Counted from the stretch's first letter, positions 40,566 through 50,089 are shown. The stretch: DNA of 64,000 nt from Hymenobacter sp. BT559 (GCF_016427535.1 NZ_JAELXV010000006.1:248001-312000); one strand, 5' to 3'. Translations and numbers: made by a program. The notes: generated by a model not told the origin, from the letters alone.

Positions 40566-41183
40566 ATGCGTTTTTTTCTACTAGCTACTTTTTTTGCCGG
40601 GGCTGGGCTGCAAGCTCAGGCGCAAGTGAGCCTGCGCCTAGGTGGGTCTCAGGGCACGCCGGGCAGCTACGTGCTACGCGCCGAGCCGCAAGTGCGCCGC
40701 ACGGGCTTGCTCAAGGTTTCGGCCAAGCAGCTGACGGGGAAAGACAGCGACGGGCAAAAGATAGAAAGGCGTCCCGGTGAGGTGATTAGCCTGCGTGTGG
40801 GCACGCAGCGCTACACCACAGCCCAGGGCTTCACGGTGCGCAACGGCCTGTTTGAACACGTCGAGAACGACAAGGTATTCGTGGAACTGCTTGATAGCGG
40901 GCGGGTATCGCTGCTGCGCTACACCTCACGCTTGCGCACTGGGCAGCTCGGCCCGGCCGGCGATTTTACGGCCTACTTGGTGCAGCAAAATGGGCAGCCA
41001 CTGGCCATCACCCTTTATAATGACACCGGCAGCTACCTTAAAAACAATAAAGACCTAAGCGCCGAGCTTCGCCCCTACGCCCTCAACCGACCCGACTTGC
41101 TGCAGTTGCTCGATGCCGACCGGGTGGGGCCGACCCAGCTCACGCGGTTCTTTCACGCGCTCAATACCAACTCCGACTTCTAA
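40566..41183 (+). CDS. secreted protein of unknown function
   Basis: A 205-residue exported protein with a signal peptide (MRFFLLATFFAGAGLQAQAQ). The mature part is rich in strands and basic residues (KVSAKQLTGKD, RRPGEVISLRVGTQRYTT, LQ-rich C-terminus). I do not recognise a characterised family; similar small secreted proteins with an alternation of Leu, Arg and Thr occur in Hymenobacter-like genomes. It stands alone between yhhQ and trpS. Confidence 0.75.
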   Translation: MRFFLLATFFAGAGLQAQAQVSLRLGGSQGTPGSYVLRAEPQVRRTGLLKVSAKQLTGKDSDGQKIERRPGEVISLRVGTQRYTTAQGFTVRNGLFEHVENDKVFVELLDSGRVSLLRYTSRLRTGQLGPAGDFTAYLVQQNGQPLAITLYNDTGSYLKNNKDLSAELRPYALNRPDLLQLLDADRVGPTQLTRFFHALNTNSDF

Positions 41184-41318
41184 CTTCGCTGCTTACCCGA
41201 TGATAAGCAGCTTGCTGCTTCTACTCTGCAAGCAGTTAGTCACGCGCTCACCCACAGCTTATCCCTTAACTCACCTTCCGGTCTAAACTAAATCAGTTAG
41301 TTAGGGCTGTTCCATTCA

Positions 41319-42293
41319 ATGTCCCGCATCCTCACCGGCATCCAGAGCACCGGCCGCCCCCACCTAGGTAACTTGCTCGGTGCGATTTTGCCCGCTATCG
41401 AGCTGTCGAAAAACTCGGCCAACGACTCGCTGTACTTCATTGCCGACCTGCACTCGCTCACGACCGTGCGCGACCCCGCACTGCTACGCGCCAATACCTA
41501 CGCTGTGGCGGCCGCCTGGCTGGCCTGTGGCTTCGACACTGAGAAAAACTTGTTTTACCGGCAGTCAGACGTGCCGCAGGTAACCGAGCTGACGTGGTAC
41601 TTGTCGTGCTTCACGCCTTACCCCATGCTGGCCAACGCGCACAGCTTCAAGGATAAGTCGGACCGGCTGTCGGACGTGAACGCGGGCCTCTTTACCTACC
41701 CCGTGCTGATGGCGGCCGACATCTTGCTCTACGATGCCGAGGTGGTGCCCGTGGGCAAAGACCAGGTGCAGCACCTCGAAATAGCCCGCGACATTGCCAC
41801 AGCCTTCAACAACCGCTACGGCGAAACGCTGGTGCTGCCGCAGGCTAAAGTGGACGAGCAGATAATGACCATTCCGGGCATCGACGGCCAGAAGATGAGC
41901 AAGAGCTACGGCAACATCATTGACATTTTCGCCCCCGAAAAGGAGCTGCTCAAGACCGTTAAAAGCATTCTTTCGGACAGCACACCCCTAGAAGAACCTA
42001 AGGACCACAATAAGGACATCACCTTCAAGCTGTACGCACTGCTAGCCTCGCCCGAGCAAACGGCCGCCATGCGCGCCAACTACGAGGCCGGTGGCTACGG
42101 CTACGGGCACGCCAAAAAAGAGCTGTATGAGCTTATTATGAGCCGCTTCAGTGAGGAGCGGCGGCTGTTCAACTACTACATGGATAACCTGCCCGAGCTC
42201 GACGCCCGCCTGGCCGAGGGCGCGCGCAAGGCTCAGGCTTACGGCGCTGGTGTACTGGCCAAAGTGCGCGAGAAAGTAGGCTATGGTGCTTAG
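41319..42293 (+). CDS. trpS: tryptophan--tRNA ligase
   Basis: A class I aminoacyl-tRNA synthetase of 324 residues, the usual bacterial length. The HIGH-like motif is GRPHLGNLLGA and the KMSKS loop is GQKMSKSYGN. The Trp/ATP pocket parts FIADLHSLTT and MAADILLYDAEVVPVGKDQVQHLEIAR are all present. It charges tRNA-Trp. The gene ends in a 24-bp perfect palindrome shared with the convergent gene. Confidence 0.97.
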   Translation: MSRILTGIQSTGRPHLGNLLGAILPAIELSKNSANDSLYFIADLHSLTTVRDPALLRANTYAVAAAWLACGFDTEKNLFYRQSDVPQVTELTWYLSCFTPYPMLANAHSFKDKSDRLSDVNAGLFTYPVLMAADILLYDAEVVPVGKDQVQHLEIARDIATAFNNRYGETLVLPQAKVDEQIMTIPGIDGQKMSKSYGNIIDIFAPEKELLKTVKSILSDSTPLEEPKDHNKDITFKLYALLASPEQTAAMRANYEAGGYGYGHAKKELYELIMSRFSEERRLFNYYMDNLPELDARLAEGARKAQAYGAGVLAKVREKVGYGA

Positions 42294-42298
42294 TTATT

Positions 42299-42371
42299 AG
42301 TGCTTAGTGCCTAGTTGTTAGTACTTAGGCAAACAAAAGACCTAGGCACTAACAACTAGGCACTAAGCACT
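42299..42371. terminator. 24-bp perfect palindrome between convergent genes
   Basis: Arms 42299-42322 and 42348-42371 are exact reverse complements built from TTAGTGCCTAGTTGTTAG-like units. It lies directly between the trpS stop and the end of the convergent gene at 42375, where it should act as a bidirectional stop. Confidence 0.8.
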
Positions 42372-42374
42372 ACT

Positions 42375-43163
42375 CTAATACCGCTGCTCGTGCGAGAAGC
42401 TGAAGCCGACTTTGCTAGCGCGGCTTACCTGCTGGTTTTCGAGCTTTTGCTTGACGGTAATCTTCTGAATATCATCCATCGGCGGGGCGATGAGGTCGTT
42501 GTTGACGGCCGCAATCATGGCGCTCTCCACAAAGAGGCGCATGGCATCGGCAGTCACGGGGTTCGAACTCATGTCGTGGTCGGGCAACTCCAGTTCCTGC
42601 ACGCCTTCCAGAAAGTAGTGGCTGTCGATATTGACCAGCAGGCGGCCTACTAGGTAGCCGGGGTCATTCATGCGCTGGTACTTGATGCTATCGGCCATGA
42701 AGTTGTAGGCCATGATGTGGCCGAAGAAACGCCGCCGAAAATCGGCCTCCACGTAGGGCGTGGTCATGGGCCCGAAGTTGTCGGGAAAAGTGACAATGTT
42801 GGAGTGCATCACGAACACCAGCAAGTCGCCGGAAAAGCGGATGTGAAACTCCATGCCGTTGACCGGGTAATACTCGATGCGAACGCTGGGGTCGAGGGTG
42901 GTCGTGATTTTGTGGGTCAGTTCTAAGCACAGCTCTTGCGAAGCTTGGCGCAGCACATCGAAGGCCGCCTGCGTGGCCCGAAAAATGGCTTGCTTGGCGC
43001 TCGATTTGCCACTTAGGCCCTGGGCAATGAGGTCGAGCCGGTCGGCGGGCGTCGCGTCGGCTTCGGCGGGGGCTGGTGCGGGAGCAGCTTTTTTGCGAGG
43101 CTTGCGGCTGGGCTTAGCGGAAGCCGGCGAGATAGTAATAGCGGATGAGGCGGTAGTAGCCAT
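42375..43163 (-). CDS. conserved-looking cytosolic protein of unknown function
   Basis: A 262-residue protein from the ATG at 43163. The first about 45 residues are a low-complexity Ala/Pro/Lys tail (KPSRKPRKKAAPAPAPAEAD). The rest is a compact alpha/beta domain: a long helix (AAFDVLRQASQELCLELTHKI), strands VRIEYYPVNGMEFHIRFSGDLLVF-like (EYYPVNGMEF, GDLLVFVMHSN), and a C-terminal part that includes FRRRFFGHIMAYNFMADSIKYQR. It has no signal or membrane segment. I recognise no family with a known function. Confidence 0.8.
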   Translation of the reverse strand: MATTASSAITISPASAKPSRKPRKKAAPAPAPAEADATPADRLDLIAQGLSGKSSAKQAIFRATQAAFDVLRQASQELCLELTHKITTTLDPSVRIEYYPVNGMEFHIRFSGDLLVFVMHSNIVTFPDNFGPMTTPYVEADFRRRFFGHIMAYNFMADSIKYQRMNDPGYLVGRLLVNIDSHYFLEGVQELELPDHDMSSNPVTADAMRLFVESAMIAAVNNDLIAPPMDDIQKITVKQKLENQQVSRASKVGFSFSHEQRY

Positions 43164-43294
43164 AAGCAAACGGTATAAAGAATAAATGGATAGTAATGAT
43201 AGCGCAACTTACGCATCAAAACGGTTTTATCCTATTTTTTCGTTATCGCACTTTGACTTATAAATCAGCTACCTAGGGCACCCCCTACCCCACC

Positions 43295-45799
43295 CTAACG
43301 CGGGAAATACACAAAAAACGTGGAGCCACACCCCAATTGGCTTTCGACTTCGATGCGGCCGCCAGCGTTCTCAACTATCTTCTTTACCATATAGAGGCCG
43401 ATGCCCGAGCCCTCGACGTGGGTGTGGTAACGCTGAAACATAGTGAACAGCTCGTGGTCGCGTGTGAGGTCGAGGCCCAGGCCATTGTCTTGCACCTCCA
43501 GCACCAGGTGGTGGCCCTGGGTTCGGCTGAGCAGGCGTACCTGCGGCACACGGTCGGGGTGTCGGTACTTGAGAGCGTTGCTGAGCAAGTTGTACACCAC
43601 CGAGCGCAGGTTCTTTTCGGAGAACGTGAGCGTCACAAAAGCCGGCACATCCACTGCCACCTGCGCACCCGTTTCCTTGATAAGGGGCACTAAGTCGAGC
43701 TGCACGTTCTGGATAACCTCGGCCAGGCGCACCGGGGTGGCGCCCTGGCCGTGCTCTTTCTGCAGCTTGCTCACCTCAGTGAGGTGCTCGATAGTACGCT
43801 TAAAGCGGTCAACCGAGTCCTGCATGAGGCCTAGGATGTAGACTACCTCGTTCGTTTGGCCGGCCGGCAGCTCGCTTTGCAGGACTTGTAGCAAGCCTTC
43901 AATATTAGTAATAGGCGCTCTGAGGTCGTGCGAAGCCGTGTAGATAAAGTTATCCAGGTCGACGTTGGTGCGCGTGAGCCGAAGATTAGTAGCGCCAAGC
44001 TCGTCGTTGGCTGACTGCAGCTCTTCGTTCATCACGGCTAGCTCCTCATTGAACTCCTGCTCGCGCTGGCGCGCGCGCAGCTGAGTGCTCACATCGGTCG
44101 ACACCAGTATCAGGCCCACTACCTCGCTCTGCTCGTCGCGCAGCGGGTAAATACTGAGGTTGACATAGCTGGTTTCGAACTTGCCAGCGCGCCAGAACCG
44201 AGCTTCTACTTCCTGGGCCACGTAGGGCTGCCCACTGCGGCGCACCTCGGCCAGCACGCCTTCAAAGCCCTGCTCGCGCAGCTCGGGCAAGACCTCGAAA
44301 AAGGGCTTATTGAGCACGCCCTCGGCCGTGCGGCCCCACATATCGATGATAAATGGATTGGCGACCTCTATTTGGTAATCTGGTCCTTGCAAGATGCTAA
44401 TGGCCACGGGCGCCTGCTCAAACACGGCGCGCAGCTGCTGGTAAGCTAGGCGCTGCCGCCGCGCCAGCACTCGCTCGGTTACGTCGAAGGCGAACAGAAA
44501 AATACCCTCGGGGGTAGGGCTGCCGTAGGCCTCGTAGGTAAAGTCGAGGTATACCAGACGCTCGCCGCCGTCTGCTGTGGGCAAGAGCAGCGGCCGCTCG
44601 CTGCCCACAGCCGTTTTGCCGGTGGTGTACACCTGCTGCAGCCAGGCGCCGTGGCCCTGGGCATGTACTTTGGGTAGCGCCTCCGCGTAGGCATGGCCGA
44701 GCAGTGGCCCGCTGGCAAAAAACTGCTGAAAGGCCGGATTGGCGTAGGTGATGGTGTGGTGCGGGCCGTGCAGCAACGCAATGAGAGCGGGGGTTTTGGC
44801 GAATACCTGAGTCAGCCGCTCGCGCTCGGTGGCCAGTTGCAGCTGCGCCTCCGTCAGCTCTCTATTAGCCAGCAATAGCTCCTCATTAGAAGTTTGCAGT
44901 TCCTCATTGGTGGCGCTCAGCTCTTCGTTGAGCGCCTGCACCTGCTCGCGGTCCAGCACCTGCGCCGTTACGTCGATGGCAATATCGAGCACCCCTAGGA
45001 GCTGGCCCGCCGCATCGTAAAGCGGCTGATATACAAAGTCGAAGAAACGTGTGGTGACTTGCCCTTGCTGCCGCAGCTGCGCTGGCACCGTGGTGCCCAC
45101 AAAGGGCTCACCCGTGCGGGCCACGTCGGCCATGAGCTCGGTAAAGCCCTGGCCTTGCAGCTCAGGCACGGCCTCTAGCAAGGGGCGGTGCAGCACCTGC
45201 GCGGCGGGGTAGCCCCACATTCCGCACAGTTGGTCATTGGCCATGGCCACTACATGGTCGGGGCCCTGAAACAAGCCGATGGCTACCGGCGCCTGGTTGA
45301 GCAAGGCCTGCAGTAGGTTGCGCTCCTGCTCAGCGGCCAGCCGGGCTTGCTGCTCGCGTGCCTGGCTTAGGCGCAGGGCTTCTTCTACAGCGGGGCGCGC
45401 CTCATTGGTGGCCGTTGCGGTGATGTTGACCAGCAGTTCATCGCCTACCCGTTGGGTCGCTACCTGGCATTGGTAGTCGTAGTCGCCCACGTGGTAGACC
45501 ACCTCAAAATGCGCCGCCCGCCCCGAAGCAAACGCAGCCTGGTGCAGCGCCAGGCCGTCGTTCTCGGAGCTGTGCGGAAAGTGCTGCCGGTAGGTAGTGC
45601 CCCCCGGGCGAGCCGGCAGCTGCAGCAACAGCTGCGCGGCCGGGTTGAGGTAAGCAAATTCAAAGTCAATTACCTCGCCCTCTGGCGCATGCACTGGCTT
45701 GTAAAGCACCACGCTTAGCGGCGACAACTCCAACAGGGCCTGAAGCATAGCCCCAGGAGCAGCGAAATCATCGGGTGGGAAGGCTTCAGTGGCGACCAT
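43295..45799 (-). CDS. multi-PAS sensor histidine kinase
   Basis: An 834-residue soluble kinase. Four PAS-type segments lie at about 15-130, 165-280, 325-440 and 455-575. Glu/Leu/Asn-rich coiled linkers separate them (ALNEELSATNEELQTSNEEL at about 285-315 and EFNEELAVMNEELQSANDEL before the kinase). The core has the phospho-acceptor His in IYTASHDLRAPITNIEGLL, the N-box SNALKYRHPD, G1 VQDNGLGLD and G2 GSGIGLYMVKKIVE. No receiver domain or adjacent response regulator is present, so it is an orphan kinase. TACCTTCG on the minus strand (45821-45828) lies 22 bases upstream as a candidate promoter box. Confidence 0.92.
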   Translation of the reverse strand: MVATEAFPPDDFAAPGAMLQALLELSPLSVVLYKPVHAPEGEVIDFEFAYLNPAAQLLLQLPARPGGTTYRQHFPHSSENDGLALHQAAFASGRAAHFEVVYHVGDYDYQCQVATQRVGDELLVNITATATNEARPAVEEALRLSQAREQQARLAAEQERNLLQALLNQAPVAIGLFQGPDHVVAMANDQLCGMWGYPAAQVLHRPLLEAVPELQGQGFTELMADVARTGEPFVGTTVPAQLRQQGQVTTRFFDFVYQPLYDAAGQLLGVLDIAIDVTAQVLDREQVQALNEELSATNEELQTSNEELLLANRELTEAQLQLATERERLTQVFAKTPALIALLHGPHHTITYANPAFQQFFASGPLLGHAYAEALPKVHAQGHGAWLQQVYTTGKTAVGSERPLLLPTADGGERLVYLDFTYEAYGSPTPEGIFLFAFDVTERVLARRQRLAYQQLRAVFEQAPVAISILQGPDYQIEVANPFIIDMWGRTAEGVLNKPFFEVLPELREQGFEGVLAEVRRSGQPYVAQEVEARFWRAGKFETSYVNLSIYPLRDEQSEVVGLILVSTDVSTQLRARQREQEFNEELAVMNEELQSANDELGATNLRLTRTNVDLDNFIYTASHDLRAPITNIEGLLQVLQSELPAGQTNEVVYILGLMQDSVDRFKRTIEHLTEVSKLQKEHGQGATPVRLAEVIQNVQLDLVPLIKETGAQVAVDVPAFVTLTFSEKNLRSVVYNLLSNALKYRHPDRVPQVRLLSRTQGHHLVLEVQDNGLGLDLTRDHELFTMFQRYHTHVEGSGIGLYMVKKIVENAGGRIEVESQLGCGSTFFVYFPR

Positions 45800-45898
45800 G
45801 GTAGAGGAGGTAGTCCGTTGCGAAGGTAGGGCTTAAGCTTTGCCGCACCGGCAGACCTCCTCTAAGCGCGGGTCGCTTTTGCCTTATCATGTGGGCGG

Positions 45899-47650
45899 CT
45901 ACCACACCCGGCTATCCTCGCCTTCCAGCGCTTGCTTGAGGCCATTGACGGCGCAGATAAAAGAGGAGTGCACGAAGGTCTGCGGGAAGTTGCCCAGCAT
46001 TTGCTCCCCCGCGTCGAGGCCAGCCTCTTCGGCGAAGAACCCTAGGTCGTTTTGATAGCGCAACACGGCTTCGATGATGCTGCGCGCCCGTCCTAGGTCG
46101 CCGGCCACGGCGTAGTAGTGGGCCATCCAGCAGGTGCCCGCCAGGAAGGCGCCTTCCTTGTGCGAATCAAACTCTTCGAGCCGGCGCCAGTACAGGTTTT
46201 CGCGGCACCAGTGCTGCTCTAGCTCCCGGATAGTGGCCAGCATCTCGGGACTGTCGGGCGCACAGTAGGTCCAGAGCGAGAATTGCGCGGCCGTGATATC
46301 GACCTCCTGTGAGCCCGCGTACACTGCGAAGGCCCCGGTGCGGGTGTGGCAGTGCGTGGCCACAAACTGCCGGATGGCGGCGGCGGCCGCCTGCCAGCGT
46401 TGCGCCTGCTCGGGCGTGTCGGCGTAGGCGGCCATAAACTCCAGGCCGCGAGCGGCGAGCACCTTCGACGAGGTATAGGCTTTGGTGGCGCCTTCTTCCC
46501 AAATACCATTATCGTCGCGCTGCCAGTTTTCGGCCAAGAAATCGGCCACCTGCACCACGGTTTCCCACTGCTCTTTGCGGCCAAAACGGTCGTAGAGCAG
46601 CTTGGCCGTCAGCAACACGTTGGCATCGGCATCGAGCTGCAGCTGGTCGTAGGCGGTGTTGCCAATCTGCACTGGCCGGCTACCCTGGTAGCCCGCCAGG
46701 TCGAGCTTGCGAGCGCCGGTAATCAGCGTTTTATCGACAGCATAGAACGGCGACAAGCAGGTTTGGTGGTTTTCGCGCAGCGCGCTGGCCACGAAACCTA
46801 GGAAGCTTTCTTCGGGCTTGCCCACCTCATCGAGCTGCAATAAGGCACTCACGATGAGGCCCACGTCCCGCATCCACACGTAGCGGTAGTCGTAGTTGCG
46901 AGCGCCGCCCAGCACCTCGGGCAGCGAGGTAGTGGCTGCGGCCACTATGCCGCCCGTGGCTGCGTAGGTAAGCTGCTGGACGGCCCGCATCGAGTCGCGC
47001 ACCTGCCGCTCGTAGGGGCCTTCGTAGCTCAGCAGGTTGGCTACCTTGCGCCACATAGCCAGCGTGTGCGTGAGCGCTTGGTCAAGGCGCTCGGCACTAA
47101 GGCTGGGCACGGCCGCTGCTGTGTCGGTGAGCACTGCCCAGCCCGCTTCGCCAGCTGGGATATGTACCTGCCAGGTATCGGCCACGGCGCGGGCAGGGTG
47201 CGAGGTACGCAGCCACAGCCCTATGTCGGCAAAATGCACCGTAGTACCCTCGGCCGATAGCTCGCCTAGGGTAGCTTGCAGGCCATAGTCGGGCCGCAGG
47301 CGCAGGGTATGCGTGAGGTCCTCGCCAGCGGGTGAAAAGGTGCGGCACAGGCCCGTGAAGTCGGCTTCGAGCGGCAGCCAATCGGTGAGGGTAAAGGGCT
47401 GGTCGGCCACCGTGTACTCGCTCACCAGCACGCTGCTGCGCTCTAGGTAGGCGCGCCGCACAAACTGCTTGCTGGGCGCTTCGACGGCCCAGTAACCGCC
47501 CTGCTCGGCATCGAGCAGCAGCGATAGTACGGCCGCGCTATCGAAGCGCTCGGGGCAATACCAGCACAACGTACCCTGCTGGTCGAGCAGGGCACAGGTG
47601 CGGCGGTCGCTGACCACGGCCAGCTCCTGGATGCGGGGTTGGCGCGGCAT
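45899..47650 (-). CDS. GH15 glucoamylase/trehalase-family enzyme
   Basis: A 583-residue cytosolic protein. The N-terminal beta domain (about 1-200) starts with IQELAVVSDRRTCALLDQQG, the usual start of bacterial GH15 proteins. The (alpha/alpha)6 barrel has NYDYRYVWMRDVGLIV, GIWEEGATKAYTSSKVLAARG (catalytic Glu region) and GEQMLGNFPQTFVHSSFICAV (second catalytic Glu). It should hydrolyse alpha-glucosidic bonds in dextrins or trehalose. Its ATG overlaps the stop of the SDR gene in a TGATG arrangement, so the two proteins are translationally coupled. Confidence 0.9.
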   Translation of the reverse strand: MPRQPRIQELAVVSDRRTCALLDQQGTLCWYCPERFDSAAVLSLLLDAEQGGYWAVEAPSKQFVRRAYLERSSVLVSEYTVADQPFTLTDWLPLEADFTGLCRTFSPAGEDLTHTLRLRPDYGLQATLGELSAEGTTVHFADIGLWLRTSHPARAVADTWQVHIPAGEAGWAVLTDTAAAVPSLSAERLDQALTHTLAMWRKVANLLSYEGPYERQVRDSMRAVQQLTYAATGGIVAAATTSLPEVLGGARNYDYRYVWMRDVGLIVSALLQLDEVGKPEESFLGFVASALRENHQTCLSPFYAVDKTLITGARKLDLAGYQGSRPVQIGNTAYDQLQLDADANVLLTAKLLYDRFGRKEQWETVVQVADFLAENWQRDDNGIWEEGATKAYTSSKVLAARGLEFMAAYADTPEQAQRWQAAAAAIRQFVATHCHTRTGAFAVYAGSQEVDITAAQFSLWTYCAPDSPEMLATIRELEQHWCRENLYWRRLEEFDSHKEGAFLAGTCWMAHYYAVAGDLGRARSIIEAVLRYQNDLGFFAEEAGLDAGEQMLGNFPQTFVHSSFICAVNGLKQALEGEDSRVW

Positions 47651-48426
47651 CAGGCTCCCTGCGCTACCATGCGCATAAAGCCGCCATCCATGACGTAGGT
47701 CGAGCCCGTGACATAGTCCGAGTCGGCCGAGGCCAGGAAGAGAGCCAGCTTGGCGATTTCGGCGGGCTGGCCGGCGCGCTTCATCGGAATTTTCGCCTCG
47801 CCCTGCTTGCGGTATTCGGGGTCGTCGAGGGCCTTCTGGTTCATGGGCGTGAGTATCATGCCGGGCGCCAAGTTATTAACGTTGATGCCGTCTTCGGCCA
47901 GTTCTAGGGCCAGCGTGCGCGTAAGGTTGCGCCGGCCACCCTTGGCGGCGCAGTAGTCGGCGGTGCCCGGCGATACTACTTCTTCGTGAATCGAGGTCAC
48001 GTTGATAATCTTGCCCTTGCCGCCCTGCTGCTTGCGGTGCTGGGCAAACAGACGCGCCAGATAAAACGGCCCGAACAAGTCAGTGCGGATGGTATGCTCA
48101 AACTCGGCGGGCGTCATCTCGACTACCGGCTTGTGGGCGCCGCTCACGCCGGCATTATTGACCAGGATATCGACTGCCCCAAACTCGAGCACGGCACGCT
48201 TGAAAAGCTGCTCGGCCTGCTGGGCATCGCTCACATCGGCCTGCACTACTAGGGCGCGTTGGCCGGCGGCCTCTACGGCCTGGCGGGTAGTTTCGGCGCC
48301 TTGTTGGTCGGTATGGTACACTATCACCACGCTGGCCCCTTCCTGGGCAAACTGAATGGCTGTGGCTTGCCCGATACCCGAATCGGACCCCGTCACGAGG
48401 GCTACTTTAGCTGTCAGCTTCGACAT
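47650..48426 (-). CDS. short-chain dehydrogenase, glucose-1-dehydrogenase-like
   Basis: A 258-residue SDR enzyme from the ATG at 48426; the longer frame to 48531 adds no conserved sequence. The NAD(P) loop is TGSDSGIGQA, the structural motif is LVNNAGVSG, the catalytic Ser is in INVTSIHEE and the Tyr/Lys pair in DYCAAKGG. The closing SDYVTGSTYVMDGG is typical of the glucose/ribitol dehydrogenase group. It oxidises a sugar or polyol. The next gene (GH15) overlaps by one base, so an alpha-glucan or trehalose breakdown unit yielding and oxidising glucose is plausible. Confidence 0.92.
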   Translation of the reverse strand: MSKLTAKVALVTGSDSGIGQATAIQFAQEGASVVIVYHTDQQGAETTRQAVEAAGQRALVVQADVSDAQQAEQLFKRAVLEFGAVDILVNNAGVSGAHKPVVEMTPAEFEHTIRTDLFGPFYLARLFAQHRKQQGGKGKIINVTSIHEEVVSPGTADYCAAKGGRRNLTRTLALELAEDGINVNNLAPGMILTPMNQKALDDPEYRKQGEAKIPMKRAGQPAEIAKLALFLASADSDYVTGSTYVMDGGFMRMVAQGA

Positions 48427-48576
48427 AACTGTTTGCGTAAATACCATAAGGGTGCCACCTAGGCGCAGCCCACGGAGGGGCCGGCCTGGCCAGGCAACTT
48501 CGCCGGACAGCCCGGCGCTAGGTGTTGGCAAACGCTACGGCGCGCAGAAAGTTGGCCCTAGGTCCGGTACCCCGTG

Positions 48577-49017
48577 TTAGTCGGCCACAGGTGTCGATAC
48601 TGTACGGGCCTGCTGAATAGCAGCTTCTAGCGTATCGTGCCGCGTGAGACCGAGCGTAGAATCGGTGGCCAGCTGCACCAGGGCGGCCAGCAGCTGCCCG
48701 GCAATAGATTCCTCGCTAGCCTCGACCTCAACGAAGCGCAGGTGGCGCAGCCCGGCCGCGTGCGCCCGCGGGTGCCAGTCGTGGGCCATCCAGTGGTGGG
48801 CACCAGGGTGCAGGGTACCCAGTTGGCGCAGGTCTACTATCCAGTGGGCCACGGCCTCGGGGTGGCGGTGGCCGGTGTACATCTGCAGGCCGTGGTTAAG
48901 GAGCAGTTGGTATTGGTCGAGGCTGACGTTGCCCTGCAGGCGCATCATGAGGCCAGGAATTTCGGGCGCCCACAGCGCCGAGCCAGCAGGAGTAGTGAAA
49001 AGACGAGATTGCAGCAT
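48577..49017 (-). CDS. small STAS-like protein (family copy 2)
   Basis: A 146-residue soluble protein from the ATG at 49017. It has the window-wide family pattern: an N-terminal strand region (SRLFTTPAGSALWAPE), a strand ending in the WIVDLRQLGTL segment (in place of LSDNR/LSDHS), an aromatic helix (GAHHWMAHDWHPRAHAAGL), a strand (RHLRFVEVEA) and a C-terminal helix (TRHDTLEAAIQQA). It has no canonical STAS phosphorylation motif. The function is unknown. It lies at the left edge of the accessory region. Confidence 0.72.
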   Translation of the reverse strand: MLQSRLFTTPAGSALWAPEIPGLMMRLQGNVSLDQYQLLLNHGLQMYTGHRHPEAVAHWIVDLRQLGTLHPGAHHWMAHDWHPRAHAAGLRHLRFVEVEASEESIAGQLLAALVQLATDSTLGLTRHDTLEAAIQQARTVSTPVAD

Positions 49018-49583
49018 AACAAAGAGGTAATGAACGAATAGCGCGGGCGCGGCAGTTACTGCCCACAACCCGTGGGGTCCAAGCCCGCGCGGTTTGGACC
49101 CCGCGCAGGATGCCTAAGGCACCTAGGGCTGGCCAGCCGCTCGCAAAAAGGCCAGCAAAGAGCGCTCCAGAGGTACACAAGCACCTTGAGCACTCGCCAG
49201 CCACGTGGCGCGCGTTCTCATAACCCGTGCAGTTACAAGTTGTTCGAGGGTCGGCGTGGCCTTCGCCGGCGCAATTATGCCTTTGAGGCAGCTGCTAGAT
49301 AGGCGCACGCTGGCAGCGCCTTCAGGCGCCGCTAGCTACCCGGGCCAGGCGGCTCAGTGCATAGCAGCGGCTGCGCTCAGGCGCTTGCGGCACAAAGCGG
49401 CTGAGCTAGACCCATGAGTTTGGGAGCTGGCCCGACAGTCAAGTCCCCGGTACCATGCACATATCAGCTGCCCTGCTTACTTTCGTTAATACTCTAGGTA
49501 ACATATAATCTATTAGCAGCATAGCATCTTTACACGGCGCTGTTTATTTTTATTGTTAAATTATTTATCCCGCTACCTACTAT
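49018..49583. other. gene-free spacer, 566 bases
   Basis: No coding sequence is supported. It contains a short palindrome, GGGGTCCAA at 49074-49082 with its complement at 49094-49102, and several small GC-rich inverted repeats at 49300-49400. The end (49500-49580) is AT-rich and could hold a promoter for the decayed gene that follows. Confidence 0.5.
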
Positions 49584-49960
49584 ATGTCGCCGCTAGCCGC
49601 TGCCACCCATCCTAAGCGGGCCACTATTTTTCGCTTTGTCATCATCAGCACATGTCCGCACGCCTGGGGTGGCAGCGAGGAGTTGTGGCGTGGCGCATAG
49701 CCTGCCTGCACCTAGTGCAGGCAGGCTATGCGGTGCATATTTTTAAAACGCACGTGCAAGCCGAGCACTCGCACATAGATGGCTATTGGAATACCAATGA
49801 GTTCTGCTCCTTCGCCATAGCCCAGGGAGCTAGTTTGGCCTCGATAGGGGCCGACGGCCACCGCACCTTTTATTGCGACGCCTACCACCACCTGCGCTAC
49901 CTTGCCTGGAAGCCTTGCGAAGTAACCAAGTGCGACAATATGCACGCCAACCTACGCTAG
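49584..49960 (+). pseudogene. decayed glycosyltransferase N-terminus
   Basis: From the ATG at 49584 the frame reads about 38 residues that include FRFVIISTCPHAWGGSEELW and then stops at a TAG. The same homologous-looking segment continues in another frame just before the stop: RIACLHLVQAGYAVHIFKTH followed by VQAEHSHI. SxxPxxWGGSEELW at a start followed by AxxLxxxGxxVxxFK is typical of family-4-like glycosyltransferases. The second frame stays open to 49960 but loses similarity. It is therefore a frameshifted, truncated remnant of a glycosyltransferase of several hundred residues. Confidence 0.55.
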
Positions 49961-50089
49961 TCCCCCCTTCGGTAAGTGCCACTGCCTGGGCCTCACGCCC
50001 CAACGCTTACGGGCTACCAGTCACCGAGCGGCTACCTAGAAGCCGCAGCCAGTCATTCTGCCACAGGCCTACGCCAAGGGCCGGCTGCC

